Shown here piece by piece: positions 9,046 through 18,505 of a stretch of DNA of 47,965 bases. The stretch is taken from the NCBI GenBank assembly GCA_040081265.1, contig JBEBGV010000038.1, forward strand, positions 1-47,965, given 5' to 3'. The stretch's first letter is position 1. Each line of letters begins with the position of its first letter. The DNA is from JBEBGV01 sp040081265. GTDB lineage: Bacteria; Acidobacteriota; Vicinamibacteria; Vicinamibacterales; UBA2999. The translations under genes and the position numbers were made by a program. The notes below the pieces were generated by a model. The model was not told where the DNA came from, made no database searches, and saw only the letters and a program-made list of their open reading frames with translations.

Positions 9046-9279
9046 CCCCGTAGCTCCGCTGCGCCGGAGCGTCAATTCCTGCGTACGCCTCGCCTGCACG
9101 GCGTTGCGGGTTCTGCAACGTCGCGGTGGGGCTGTCCGCCTGATCGCGCCAATACCGCCAGAAATACGCCTGATCGTCCGGCCAGTCCGGTCGGCCCGCC
9201 GTTCGCACCAGTCTCCAACTGGAAGGACGGGCGCGCGTCGCACGCGTGAGCTGCGACAGCCGGCAAGGCCGGAGGCAAC

Positions 9280-12123
9280 ATGGCGTGGGGCAACACTCGG
9301 ATTGGACTCTGGATGTTCATGTGTATGGCGGTCGCTCACGCGACCGTTTCGGAAGCGACGACGGTGTCACTGACCGCTGACAAGGTGGCGCCGCAGCCCG
9401 TCGGTACGACGATCCGCTGGGCGGCAAGCGCTGGGGGCGGCGGCGCGCCCTACAGCTTCAAGTGGTGGATCTACGACGGGACCGCGTGGAAGGTGCTCAG
9501 GGACTGGAGCACCAGCATGCAGTACGACTGGTCGCCGTCCACGGCCAACAGCGGCTATCGCATCGGGGTCTGGGTGCGCAGCGCAGGGAAGTCGGCGGAT
9601 GTTGATGAAGCCAACGAGGGCGCCTACTTCGCCATCGTCCAGCCGATGGCGTCGGTCCCGGGCGCCTCGGGACGCGTGAGTGCGGTGACGCTGGTCGCCG
9701 ACAAACCAACGCCACAACCATCCGGCGCCACCATCACCTGGACGGCACAGGCGACCGGGGGAACGGCTCCGCTGAGCTACAAGTGGTGGCTCTGGGACGG
9801 CGCGACGTGGAGCGTGCTGCGTGACTGGGGGGCGGCCGCCACCTATCCGTGGAGCCCGACCCTGACGAGCAGTGCGTACCGCATTGGCGTGTGGGCGAAG
9901 AGCGCCGGCAACAGCGCCGACGCCGACGAAGCCAATCAGGGTGCTTCATTTACCGTGACCGCCGCCGTCGCGTCGATCAGCGCGACGGCCGTCACGCTCG
10001 CCGCCGATCGCACGTCACCGCAGCCGGTCGGTTCGTCGGTCATCTTCAGCGCCACGCCCGTCGGAGGTGCGGCACCGCACGCGTTCAAGTGGTGGCTCTA
10101 CGACGGTGCACAGTGGGTGGTGCTGCGCGACTGGGGGCCTGCATCCACATACGCGTGGACTCCGACGACCGTTGGCTCGGCGTTCCGCCTCGGCGTGTGG
10201 GTGAAGAGCGCCGGCAACACCGGACAGAGTGACGAAGCCAACGTCAGCGTGCCGTTTGCGATCGGCGCCGCGTCCGCGAGAGTGTCGGCGGTGACGCTCA
10301 CGCCTGATCGAACCGCTCCACAGCCTGCGGGAACGACCGTGCGCTGGACGGCCGCAGCGACCGGCGGCGTCGGACCGATCAGCTACAAGTGGTGGATCGA
10401 TGACGGCCTTGGCTGGACGGTGCTTGCAGACTGGAGCACGCGCGACGTCGTCGCGTGGACGCCAGCCGCACCCAACGAAGCGTATCGGGTCGGCGTGTGG
10501 GCGCGGAGTGCCACCAGCGCGGTCGATGCGGATGAGGCCAATCTGAGTCAGGCATTCGCGATCCGCGGTGGTGTGCCTGATTGCCTCGAGAGCGTTGACC
10601 CCGAGGTCGTGACTTTTGGCAGTGGCGGTGGCGCCGGGTCCGTACAGGTGAGGGCAGCCAGTGCCGGATGCGCATGGAAGGCCACCAGTCAGGCGACGTG
10701 GGTGACTGTCAGCCCCGGGACCACCACCGTGGGGGCGGGCAGCGTGAGCTTCACGGTTGGGCCCAACCCGGATCGTGTGTCTCGCACCGGGTTCGTGATG
10801 ATCGGCGCGAAAGCGCTGTCGATCACTCAAGGAGGCGTATCGACCTCGAGTGGATGCACGTATGCGGTGTATCCGACCGTGCTCGATGTCGGATTCGGCA
10901 ACGAGACGGCATCGATCGCGGTGACGGCGCCCGCAGGCTGTTCGTGGAGCGCAAGCGCCGGCGGTTTCACCCACGTTGCAGAAAGCAGCGGCGCGGGCAG
11001 CAGGACGATCACCGTCACCATCGACAACAACACGGCCGCCGAGGCGCGAGCCGCAGTGCTCACCATTGCCGGCCGTGCGGTTACCGTGACCCAGGCTGGA
11101 CGCGCCGCAAACGTGCAGGGGTGCACCTACGCGGTATCGCCATCGGAAGCCGTCTTCGACTTCAGGGCCGCCAGCGGCAGCGTGCAGGTCAGCGCCCCCG
11201 CGGGATGCGGATGGAATGCGTCGGCGCTCAACTCCTTCGTCCACCTGACGGGGAGCACGTCAGGACAAGGGTCGGGGAGCGTGACGTTCGTGATCGACAC
11301 AAACGGGGCTCCCTCGCCGCGCTCGGGCCTTCTGCTGGTGGGAGGAGAAGCGGTGACGCTGAGTCAGGCTGCCTCGGTGGTGGAACCGTCATGCCAGTTC
11401 AACCTCTCCGCCACGGCGGAAACGGCATCGCACGCGGGCGGGAGTGGGGTCCTGAGTGTGGCGACGTCGCCGGGCTGCGAGTGGAGCGTGGTGTCGCATA
11501 CCGAATGGGTCCGCGTGATCGAGACCAGCGGTCCGGGGAACGGCAGCGTCTGGTACAGAGTCGAGCCCAATTCGGGCAGCGAGCGGGCAGGGACGCTCGT
11601 TGTCGCCGGCCAGACGTACACCCTGACGCAGGCGGCACCCCCGGTGACGGCAGATCCGAATGCGGTGACCTGGCACCTTCCACCCGACGATCAACGGGTG
11701 GGCGAGTGTGCGGGCAACTGTGGCGCTGGTTGCGGCACCTTCTTCAATCCCTGTGGAGGACCGCACTACTGGGAGCACACGGTGTTGAGCACTCCGCAGT
11801 ACGTGGGCGATGACTGGGAACCGGTCTGCACGGAGAGTTCGTCATGGTTCGTGGTGAGGCCGAAGTTCGTGGCGCGTGCTCGATGGACCTATCACGGGCT
11901 GCGGTCGTCGAAGTGCGAGGCCCACGATGCGTCGTGTCGAGCGCTGGGATTTCTCCCGGTTCCTGCCGACCTGGCCGTGTGCCTGGCAACGGCTGGGCTG
12001 ATTGGCCTCACCGGTCCCAATTACTGCGAAGACGCCCGTCCGTTTGACTGGTCATACGAGTTCGTGGACGTCGGCCACGGTGCGCCGGTGGCGTATGTCG
12101 ATGGAGGTGCATCGTGCAACTGA
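9280..12123 (+). CDS. Secreted repeat protein: four KWW-type repeats, four BACON domains, ten-cysteine C-terminal domain
   Basis: A 947-residue exported protein; the signal peptide is about residues 1-26. Residues about 28-425 hold four repeats of about 100 residues, each with a PQP-x-G motif, a YKWWLWDG-type core and YRIGVWAKSA near the end, resembling Ig-like modules. Residues about 430-785 hold four BACON-type modules, each starting near a Cys, with GCSWSAS and ending in VTQ or LTQ. The last ~150 residues contain ten cysteines, including CGAGCG, and C-x2-HD-x2-C (CEAHDASC) after WTYHGL, reminiscent of the phospholipase A2 Ca loop and His-Asp dyad; this last assignment is inference. A GGAGG ribosome site precedes the ATG. 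The 3' end overlaps the DsbA-like gene by 10 bp. Confidence 0.8.
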   Translation: MAWGNTRIGLWMFMCMAVAHATVSEATTVSLTADKVAPQPVGTTIRWAASAGGGGAPYSFKWWIYDGTAWKVLRDWSTSMQYDWSPSTANSGYRIGVWVRSAGKSADVDEANEGAYFAIVQPMASVPGASGRVSAVTLVADKPTPQPSGATITWTAQATGGTAPLSYKWWLWDGATWSVLRDWGAAATYPWSPTLTSSAYRIGVWAKSAGNSADADEANQGASFTVTAAVASISATAVTLAADRTSPQPVGSSVIFSATPVGGAAPHAFKWWLYDGAQWVVLRDWGPASTYAWTPTTVGSAFRLGVWVKSAGNTGQSDEANVSVPFAIGAASARVSAVTLTPDRTAPQPAGTTVRWTAAATGGVGPISYKWWIDDGLGWTVLADWSTRDVVAWTPAAPNEAYRVGVWARSATSAVDADEANLSQAFAIRGGVPDCLESVDPEVVTFGSGGGAGSVQVRAASAGCAWKATSQATWVTVSPGTTTVGAGSVSFTVGPNPDRVSRTGFVMIGAKALSITQGGVSTSSGCTYAVYPTVLDVGFGNETASIAVTAPAGCSWSASAGGFTHVAESSGAGSRTITVTIDNNTAAEARAAVLTIAGRAVTVTQAGRAANVQGCTYAVSPSEAVFDFRAASGSVQVSAPAGCGWNASALNSFVHLTGSTSGQGSGSVTFVIDTNGAPSPRSGLLLVGGEAVTLSQAASVVEPSCQFNLSATAETASHAGGSGVLSVATSPGCEWSVVSHTEWVRVIETSGPGNGSVWYRVEPNSGSERAGTLVVAGQTYTLTQAAPPVTADPNAVTWHLPPDDQRVGECAGNCGAGCGTFFNPCGGPHYWEHTVLSTPQYVGDDWEPVCTESSSWFVVRPKFVARARWTYHGLRSSKCEAHDASCRALGFLPVPADLAVCLATAGLIGLTGPNYCEDARPFDWSYEFVDVGHGAPVAYVDGGASCN
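9361..10566 (+). repeat. Four tandem in-frame repeats of about 300 bp
   Basis: Each unit encodes a VTL-x-AD start, PQPxG, a [FY]KWW..DG core, [LD]DWS/G and a YRxGVWxxSA end followed by DEAN. The four units remain clearly alike in DNA as well as protein, pointing to duplication within the gene rather than assembly of unrelated domains. Confidence 0.8.
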
Positions 12124-13178
12124 GTCTCTGCACCTTCGTGGTTGGCGCACTCGTCGTGACGGCACCACTCGCGAGTGGTGCGCAAACGATGGGCCGGCCG
12201 GTGGCGGTGGTCCTGGGCTCACCGATTCTCGAAGACGATCTCGATCAGTGGTGGGAGCGCGAGGACGCAGCGGAGTATTACCGCATCCGCAGGGAAGCCT
12301 ACGAAGGCCGCCGCCGCGCGCTCGACAGCCTCCTGGCCGAACGCCTGCTCGCATCCGAGGCACGTCGACGGGACATCAGTGTGGCGACCCTGCTGCAGAA
12401 CGAGGTCGGTCGGCGCGCGCGGCCCGTCACTGAGACGTCGGTGGCCGAATTTCTGACGACCAACCCTGTGCCGCCAGGCACGAGTCCAGCCGTCGTCACG
12501 CCGATCGTCGAAGCCATGTTGAAGCAACGCGCCCAGGACGTGGCTCGAGAAGAATTTCTGCGAGCCCTGCGTGCCTCCGACCTGGGAACTGTGCAGGTCA
12601 TGCTCGAGCCGCCGCGGACGGCTTTGACGGCTGCGCCGCACAATCCGGTGCGCGGAAGGCCGGGCGCACCGGTCGATGTGGTGGTGTTCTCGGATTTCGA
12701 ATGCCCATTCTGTCGTCGAACCGAGCCCGTACTGAACAGGCTGGCCGAGCGTTTCCCTGTAGAGGTCCGGTTCGTGTGGAAACACTATCCGCTGTCGATT
12801 CATCCGAACGCCGCGGGAGCGGCAGAAGCCTCGCAGTGTGCGCACGACCAGGGCCGCTTCTGGGCGTATCACGATGCCCTGTTTGCCGATCACGCGGCCT
12901 TGGACGAGGGCGGCCTGGTGGAGGTGGCACGTCGTTTCGATCTCGACCGCGATCTGTTTGTGGCGTGTCTGCGCTCACATGCGCACGCTGCCGAGGTGAA
13001 GGCCGATGCCGAGACAGGGAGGCGTGCCGGCGTTGCCGGTACGCCCACCGTGTTTGTGAACGGCGTGGCGCTGGTGGGGGCGCTGTCCTTTGAGACCTAC
13101 GAGCGAGCGGTGCTCGACGAACTGGGGCGCCTCCGCTCCGGAGAGCACGGCTCGCTTGCGACGGGAGCAAACCGATGA
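12114..13178 (+). CDS. DsbA-like thioredoxin-fold protein with N-terminal SurA-like region
   Basis: A 354-residue exported protein. Residues 1-22 are a signal peptide (cleavage before AQTMG). Residues about 30-150 are helical and charged (for example RRRALDSLLAERLLASEARRR), like the SurA-type chaperone N-terminal region often fused to acidobacterial thioredoxin-like proteins. Residues about 180-340 are a DSBA-like thioredoxin domain with the redox motif CPFC in FSDFECPFCRRTEP and the cis-Pro loop in GVAGTPTVFVNG. It probably makes or repairs disulfides outside the cytoplasm. GTG start inside the end of the preceding gene (10-bp overlap) and ATGA overlap with the next gene mean the three are coupled; the ten-cysteine tail of the upstream protein is an obvious candidate client. 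Confidence 0.88.
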   Translation: MQLSLCTFVVGALVVTAPLASGAQTMGRPVAVVLGSPILEDDLDQWWEREDAAEYYRIRREAYEGRRRALDSLLAERLLASEARRRDISVATLLQNEVGRRARPVTETSVAEFLTTNPVPPGTSPAVVTPIVEAMLKQRAQDVAREEFLRALRASDLGTVQVMLEPPRTALTAAPHNPVRGRPGAPVDVVVFSDFECPFCRRTEPVLNRLAERFPVEVRFVWKHYPLSIHPNAAGAAEASQCAHDQGRFWAYHDALFADHAALDEGGLVEVARRFDLDRDLFVACLRSHAHAAEVKADAETGRRAGVAGTPTVFVNGVALVGALSFETYERAVLDELGRLRSGEHGSLATGANR

Positions 13179-13636
13179 TGACGTGTCGACAAGTGGTCGT
13201 GTGCGTGTATTTCTGTCTGGCTGGACTGGCGTCTGGCGCTATCGCCGCCGCAGCCGAGCCAGCGCGCGAGCTGGCAGCGATGAACGTGAAGCCGGGCAAT
13301 GCTGTCTATGTCCGGCTGGTGACCGGGGTTGATATGTCCGGACGATTCGTCCGCGCCACCAGTCAGATGTTGACCATGAGCGTGACGGATGCGCGCGACG
13401 TGTCGATTCCGGCGGCTGAGATCGCTGCGGTGTGGAAACGCGATGGCCTGCGGAACGGTGCCATCATCGGCGCGATTATCGGGTTGGCGGCAGCCTTCGG
13501 TGGACAGTCGGAGTGCAGCGACTGCACGGGGGCCGTGGCCCTCGGCGTTGCGGTCGGCGTCCCATTCTGGGCTGGCGTTGGAGCGCTTGTCGATCGGCAA
13601 CACGCGGGTCGCACGCTGATCTACCAGGCTCCGTGA
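13175..13636 (+). CDS. Small exported protein with glycine-zipper-like membrane segment
   Basis: A 153-residue protein of unknown function. An N-terminal signal sequence (about 1-27) is followed by a beta-rich region (PGNAVYVRLVTGVDMSGRFV, residues about 39-60) that looks like a small Sm/SH3-like fold, then a glycine-rich hydrophobic stretch (NGAIIGAIIGLAAAFGG and GVAVGVPFWAGVGALV) typical of glycine-zipper membrane-associated proteins. A CSDC pair lies between the two hydrophobic parts. Its ATG overlaps the stop of the DsbA-like gene (ATGA), so it is translated with it. Role may be membrane or outer-membrane attachment of the operon products, which is inference. Confidence 0.75.
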   Translation: MMTCRQVVVCVYFCLAGLASGAIAAAAEPARELAAMNVKPGNAVYVRLVTGVDMSGRFVRATSQMLTMSVTDARDVSIPAAEIAAVWKRDGLRNGAIIGAIIGLAAAFGGQSECSDCTGAVALGVAVGVPFWAGVGALVDRQHAGRTLIYQAP

Positions 13637-13714
13637 AGTCGGGCGCCGGACCCCGCCTGCGGGGCTGTTGATCCGGACGCGTTTGCGCCACTACACTGGT
13701 GTGTTTTCAGGCCA

Positions 13715-14380
13715 ATGACGCGTCTCATCATCGCTATCGACGGACCATCAGGAGCGGGCAAGGGCACGGTGTCGCGGACCGTGTCCCAGACACTTGGCTA
13801 CCGCCATGTAGATACCGGCGCCATGTACCGCGCCGTGGGGTGGAAGGCCGTTCACGACGAGGTGTCGCTCACCGACGAAGACGCCGTGGCGTCAATTGCC
13901 GCGGCGGCTGCGCTCGTGTGCGAGGAAGGGCGTGTGGAAATCGACGGACACGACGTGTCGCGCGCGATCCGCACGCCCGACATCGACCGCGCGGCGGCAG
14001 CGGTGGCGCGCCTGCCGCGGGTTCGGGAGGTGCTGGTCGCCAGGCAGCGTGAACTCGGTGCGCAGGGCGGTGTGGTGATGGAAGGCCGCGACATCGGCAC
14101 CGTGGTGTTTCCGGATGCAGACGTCAAGATCTACCTCGACGCATCACCCGAGGAGCGCGCGCGGCGGCGCGCCGGCGATACCGCGCACACCGGCGGCCAG
14201 GCCGGGCAGGCGGCGGTGGCGGCGTCAATCGAAGCGCGCGATCGATCCGACACGACGCGAACGGTGTCTCCGCTGACGCTGGCCGTTGACGCCACCCTCA
14301 TCGACACGACCGACCTGTCGATCGCCCAGGTGGTCGAGTGTGTGCTCGACCTGGTCCGCGGCCGTCTCGCCGCCGTGTAA
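13715..14380 (+). CDS. cmk: Cytidylate kinase
   Basis: A 221-residue nucleoside monophosphate kinase that phosphorylates CMP and dCMP with ATP. The P-loop is GPSGAGKGTVSR (residues about 8-19), the substrate region is YRHVDTGAMYRAVGWKA, and GRDIGTVVFPDADVKIYLDA with the lid EERARRRAGD follows. Length matches bacterial Cmk. The usual downstream partner rpsA lies at 15699, but a convergent gene on the other strand and a repeat element are inserted between them. Confidence 0.97.
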   Translation: MTRLIIAIDGPSGAGKGTVSRTVSQTLGYRHVDTGAMYRAVGWKAVHDEVSLTDEDAVASIAAAAALVCEEGRVEIDGHDVSRAIRTPDIDRAAAAVARLPRVREVLVARQRELGAQGGVVMEGRDIGTVVFPDADVKIYLDASPEERARRRAGDTAHTGGQAGQAAVAASIEARDRSDTTRTVSPLTLAVDATLIDTTDLSIAQVVECVLDLVRGRLAAV

Positions 14381-14386
14381 TCAACG

Positions 14387-14480
14387 AAGTACGTAGGGCG
14401 GGTCCGCCAGGACCCGCCCTACGCATCCGCCGGGTCGTTCCGACCCGGCCTACGTACAGGCATCTACCTGGGCCTACGTA
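14387..14480. repeat. GGGTCC-type palindromic repeat cluster
   Basis: TACGTAGGGCGGGTCCGCCA with GGACCCGCCCTACG forms one hairpin, and CCGGGTCGTTCCGACCCGGC another, followed by TACGTACAGG and a further GGCCTACGTA half. It lies between the convergent cmk and DUF6335 genes, where a two-way terminator would be useful. Same family as the elements at 330, 3148 and 7424. Confidence 0.75.
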
Positions 14481-14481
14481 C

Positions 14482-15354
14482 TCATCGATCGTCGAAGTCG
14501 TCTGACGAGGCCGGGTCGAGCTCCCAGCGGTGCTTGTCGCGTTCGATGACCTTGTCCTCGCCCTTCAGTTCCTCGTTGTCTTCGTACTGGAGCCCGACGG
14601 CTGCGCCGATATCGTCGACCAGATCCTGATCGGGTGTCGGGTTGTCGCCGCCCGGGGCCTCGTCGCCCACGCTGTAGGCGGACTCCCAGTCGGCATCCAC
14701 GTCGCCGCCGGTGAGTTCCGGGCTGGTCTCGGTGTGCTGTTCGTACTTTTCCAGCATCTCCCGGCGCCCGGACCGCGCCGAGGACGCACTCCGGTCCAGG
14801 TCGAGTGATGACGGTGGCCCGGGGACGATGGGCTCGTCTTCCCATGTCCGCCGTTCGCGCAGCACCGCGGGGGACTTTCGCACCGGCCTCTTGACCGGTT
14901 CAGGGAACGGCAGCTTCGCCGCTGTCGCCACCTTCCGAACGGGAACCGTCTGTGGGACGGCCTTCCGCGCGACCTTCGGGTGCGCCGAAGCTCGTACTGG
15001 TGCCCGCTTGGAGACCTTAACCGCTTTGACCGCTTTGACCGCTTTGACCACCTTCACCGCCTTCGCGGCCTTGATGAGCCTCGCCGGCTTGGCGCGTCTG
15101 GCCGGCTTAGCCGGCCTGACCAGCTTGGCGGGCCTGACCAGTCTCCGTGCCTTGACGGATTTGGCCGCCTTTGGCTTTCGCAAGGGGGTTTTGGCGGTCG
15201 CCTTGCGACGTGCGGCCGGTTTGGCGGCGCGTTTGGCCGATGCGGACGCCTTTTTGGCCGGGCGGCGCGGTGTGCCACCCCGACGTTGTGCGGGCGCGGC
15301 CGATCGCCTCCTGGCCGCCGGTTTTCCGGATCGTGCGGGCTTCCGTCTGGCCAT
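14482..15354 (-). CDS. Histone H1-like Lys/Ala/Pro-rich protein fused to a DUF6335-type acidic domain
   Basis: A 290-residue two-part protein. Residues about 1-150 are strongly basic and low-complexity, built from KPAR, KAAK and a run of KAVKAV units like eukaryotic H1 tails and bacterial Hc1/AlgP-type proteins. Residues about 205-290 are acidic and conserved-looking: LTGGDVDADWESAY, GGDNPTPDQDLVDDIG and RDKHRWELDPASSDDF, which I recognise as the DUF6335 pattern. CGGAGGG on the coding strand (complement near 15363-15369) precedes the ATG. The basic half probably binds DNA or RNA nonspecifically; the role of DUF6335 is unknown. In-frame trinucleotide-like repeats make the basic half prone to length change. 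Confidence 0.8.
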   Translation of the reverse strand: MARRKPARSGKPAARRRSAAPAQRRGGTPRRPAKKASASAKRAAKPAARRKATAKTPLRKPKAAKSVKARRLVRPAKLVRPAKPARRAKPARLIKAAKAVKVVKAVKAVKAVKVSKRAPVRASAHPKVARKAVPQTVPVRKVATAAKLPFPEPVKRPVRKSPAVLRERRTWEDEPIVPGPPSSLDLDRSASSARSGRREMLEKYEQHTETSPELTGGDVDADWESAYSVGDEAPGGDNPTPDQDLVDDIGAAVGLQYEDNEELKGEDKVIERDKHRWELDPASSDDFDDR

Positions 15355-15374
15355 TAAAGAGACCCTCCGTTACC

Positions 15375-15403
15375 TTGACTGTACCCGGTAAGTGACGTAT
15401 CCT
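15375..15403 (+). promoter_or_regulatory. Candidate sigma-70-type promoter for rpsA
   Basis: TTGACT (15375-15380), a 17-base spacer and TATCCT (15398-15403) differ from consensus by one and two bases. It faces rpsA and would give a leader of roughly 285-290 nt. No transcript evidence is available. Confidence 0.5.
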
Positions 15404-15698
15404 CTGTCTCTTATCGGCGCTGGACAAGTACTTACCGTGCGGACTTGAACCCCTGTAGCCGCCTGGCCGTACAGCTGTTGTCCCACCTTCAGTTCGCTTC
15501 CATCGCCGTTATAGCGCGGGGGACCGGTCCCCGCAACCTTCGATTTTACTTGGGTCCGCCTGAGCAGGGTCGAGGGACAATCCGGCACTCGACAGGTCCT
15601 GGTCTTACTCTCACACTGCCCTTCGATCACCGGAGCGGGAGGATCGTGCGACGAACCAGCCGTTGGCGAGAAATCGATTTGAGGAGGACGCGCAGGTA
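15404..15698 (+). other. Long gene-free leader upstream of rpsA
   Basis: No plausible gene lies here. It contains a perfect 14-bp palindrome GGGGACCGGTCCCC at 15519-15532 followed by a TTCGATTTTACTT stretch, and the ribosome site GAGGAGG at 15681-15687. A structured leader is compatible with autogenous control by S1, which is known for rpsA in gamma-proteobacteria, but the elements here are not recognisably the same. Confidence 0.45.
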
Positions 15699-17480
<1,782 letters not shown>

Positions 17481-17486
17481 GCTGGA

Positions 17487-17504
17487 GGGGGCGTGACCGC
17501 CCCC
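17487..17504 (+). terminator. Hairpin after rpsA
   Basis: GGGGGCG-TGAC-CGCCCCC is a seven-base-pair GC stem with a four-base loop, beginning 6 bp after the rpsA stop and followed by TTCTTCCCC. The T-tract is poor, so it may only attenuate read-through into the HU gene. Confidence 0.5.
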
Positions 17505-17528
17505 TTCTTCCCCTCTGAGGAGTCAGTC

Positions 17529-17888
17529 GTGGATACTCCCGGTGGCAGCATGACGAAGGCGGAACTCGTGGAGGAAGTGTCACGAGTCTCCGACCTCACC
17601 AAGAAGCATTCCGAAGTCATCGTCGATACGGTGTTCCGCAGCATCATCGATGCCTTGCACCGCGGCGAGAAGATCGAGCTGCGCGGGTTCGGCAGCTTCA
17701 GGCTCCGCAAGCGCGAGCCTCGCAAGGGTCGCAACCCGAAGACCGGCGACAAGGTTGAAGTGCCGCCCAAGAAAGTGCCCTACTTCAAGCCCGGTAAGGA
17801 ACTGAAAGAGCTCATCAATCGGGAATCCGAGGCTGCGAGCCAGGCCGCGGAAGCGGCTGCCGTGTCGTTTCCGGGGTCATCAGTCTAA
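17529..17888 (+). CDS. HU/IHF-family DNA-binding protein
   Basis: A small nucleoid protein of about 112-119 residues. The core MTKAELVEEVSRVSDLTKK and GFGSFRLRKREPRKGRNPKTG are the HU/IHF dimer and beta-arm signatures; the arm tip RNPKTG carries the usual Pro. Two starts compete: GTG 17529 has GAGGAG six bases upstream and adds MDTPGGS, while ATG 17550 begins exactly at the conserved MTKAEL. I give the longer form on ribosome-site grounds. The C-terminal 20 residues are an Ala/Glu tail. Position after rpsA matches the ihfB neighbourhood in proteobacteria, but HU or IHF-beta cannot be told apart by eye. Confidence 0.92.
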   Translation: MDTPGGSMTKAELVEEVSRVSDLTKKHSEVIVDTVFRSIIDALHRGEKIELRGFGSFRLRKREPRKGRNPKTGDKVEVPPKKVPYFKPGKELKELINRESEAASQAAEAAAVSFPGSSV

Positions 17889-17900
17889 CGAATCAGTCTG

Positions 17901-17949
17901 ATGGGGTCGGAGGTCATTTAAAGAGGACACTCGCCCCCGACCCCATTTT
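17901..17949 (+). terminator. Inverted repeat ATGGGGTCGG / CCGACCCCAT followed by T-run
   Basis: A perfect ten-base inverted repeat (17901-17910 and 17937-17946) with a 26-base loop ends in TTTT, between the HU stop and the HIT gene start. It could terminate the HU transcript. The GGGGTC/GACCCC core resembles the element at 41599 and the small mobile REP-like sequences often seen with this core in other genomes. Confidence 0.5.
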
Positions 17950-17954
17950 CACCA

Positions 17955-18449
17955 ATGGACCGACTATGGTCGCCCTGGCGACTCCAGTACGTGAGCGGTA
18001 ATACCAAAGACAGGACGGGGTGCGTCTTCTGCGCGCCGGCCGGGTCCGCCGGCTCCGACTCACTTGTTGTCCACGACGGGCTCGTCAGCTACGTCGTCCT
18101 GAACCTTTACCCCTACAACAACGGACACCTGATGGTCGTGCCGCGACGGCACGTGGCGACGCTGCACGAGCTGACCCCCGACGAGCTGCAGGAAATCGCC
18201 ATCTTCACGCAGCGATCCGAGGCTGTGCTGACCAGTGCGTATCGGCCCGACGGCATCAACGTCGGCATCAATCTCGGCAAGTCCGCCGGCGCCGGCATCC
18301 ACGAACACCTGCACGTGCACCTCGTGCCGCGCTGGGATGGCGACACCAACTTCATGACGGTGGTCGGTGACACGCGTGTCCTGCCCGAGGATCTGGCCGC
18401 GACGGTCAGCCGGCTGAAGCCCCTGTTTGACGCCGCCTCAGGCAGCTGA
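17955..18449 (+). CDS. HIT-domain nucleotide hydrolase or phosphorylase-like protein
   Basis: A 164-residue protein with the histidine-triad motif HxHxH in HEHLHVHLVPRW (residues about 116-127) and a Cys-x2-Cys zinc-like pair in GCVFCAP (about 22-28). The N-terminus MDRLWSPWRLQYV and VPRRHVATLHELTPDEL are typical of the Ap4A-phosphorylase-like HIT group. It probably cleaves dinucleoside polyphosphates or related nucleotidyl substrates in the cytoplasm. The ATG lies 8 bp after the inverted repeat and no strong ribosome site is seen. Confidence 0.9.
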   Translation: MDRLWSPWRLQYVSGNTKDRTGCVFCAPAGSAGSDSLVVHDGLVSYVVLNLYPYNNGHLMVVPRRHVATLHELTPDELQEIAIFTQRSEAVLTSAYRPDGINVGINLGKSAGAGIHEHLHVHLVPRWDGDTNFMTVVGDTRVLPEDLAATVSRLKPLFDAASGS

Positions 18450-18505
18450 CCAGCCAGTCCCCTGATTTTTCCTCAGCTCTGACATAATCCGCCCGCGAGG
18501 TGCTG

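Noticed and set aside
9200..9279. Possible riboswitch upstream of the BACON gene
   Set aside because: GCCGGCAAGGCCGG gives only a short stem by the ribosome site; no recognisable aptamer core.
10015..11244. 409-codon reverse open frame under the BACON protein
   Set aside because: Runs opposite the tandem repeats and has no start signal or domain.
15018..15050. Short tandem repeats (ACCGCTTTG units) considered as a CRISPR or minisatellite array
   Set aside because: They are in-frame codon repeats of the H1-like tail with no spacers.
14711..15391. 226-codon forward open frame rich in Leu/Ala/Thr opposite the H1-like gene
   Set aside because: It is the antisense of the KAVK repeats; the repeat makes a stop-free shadow. 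No motif or ribosome site.
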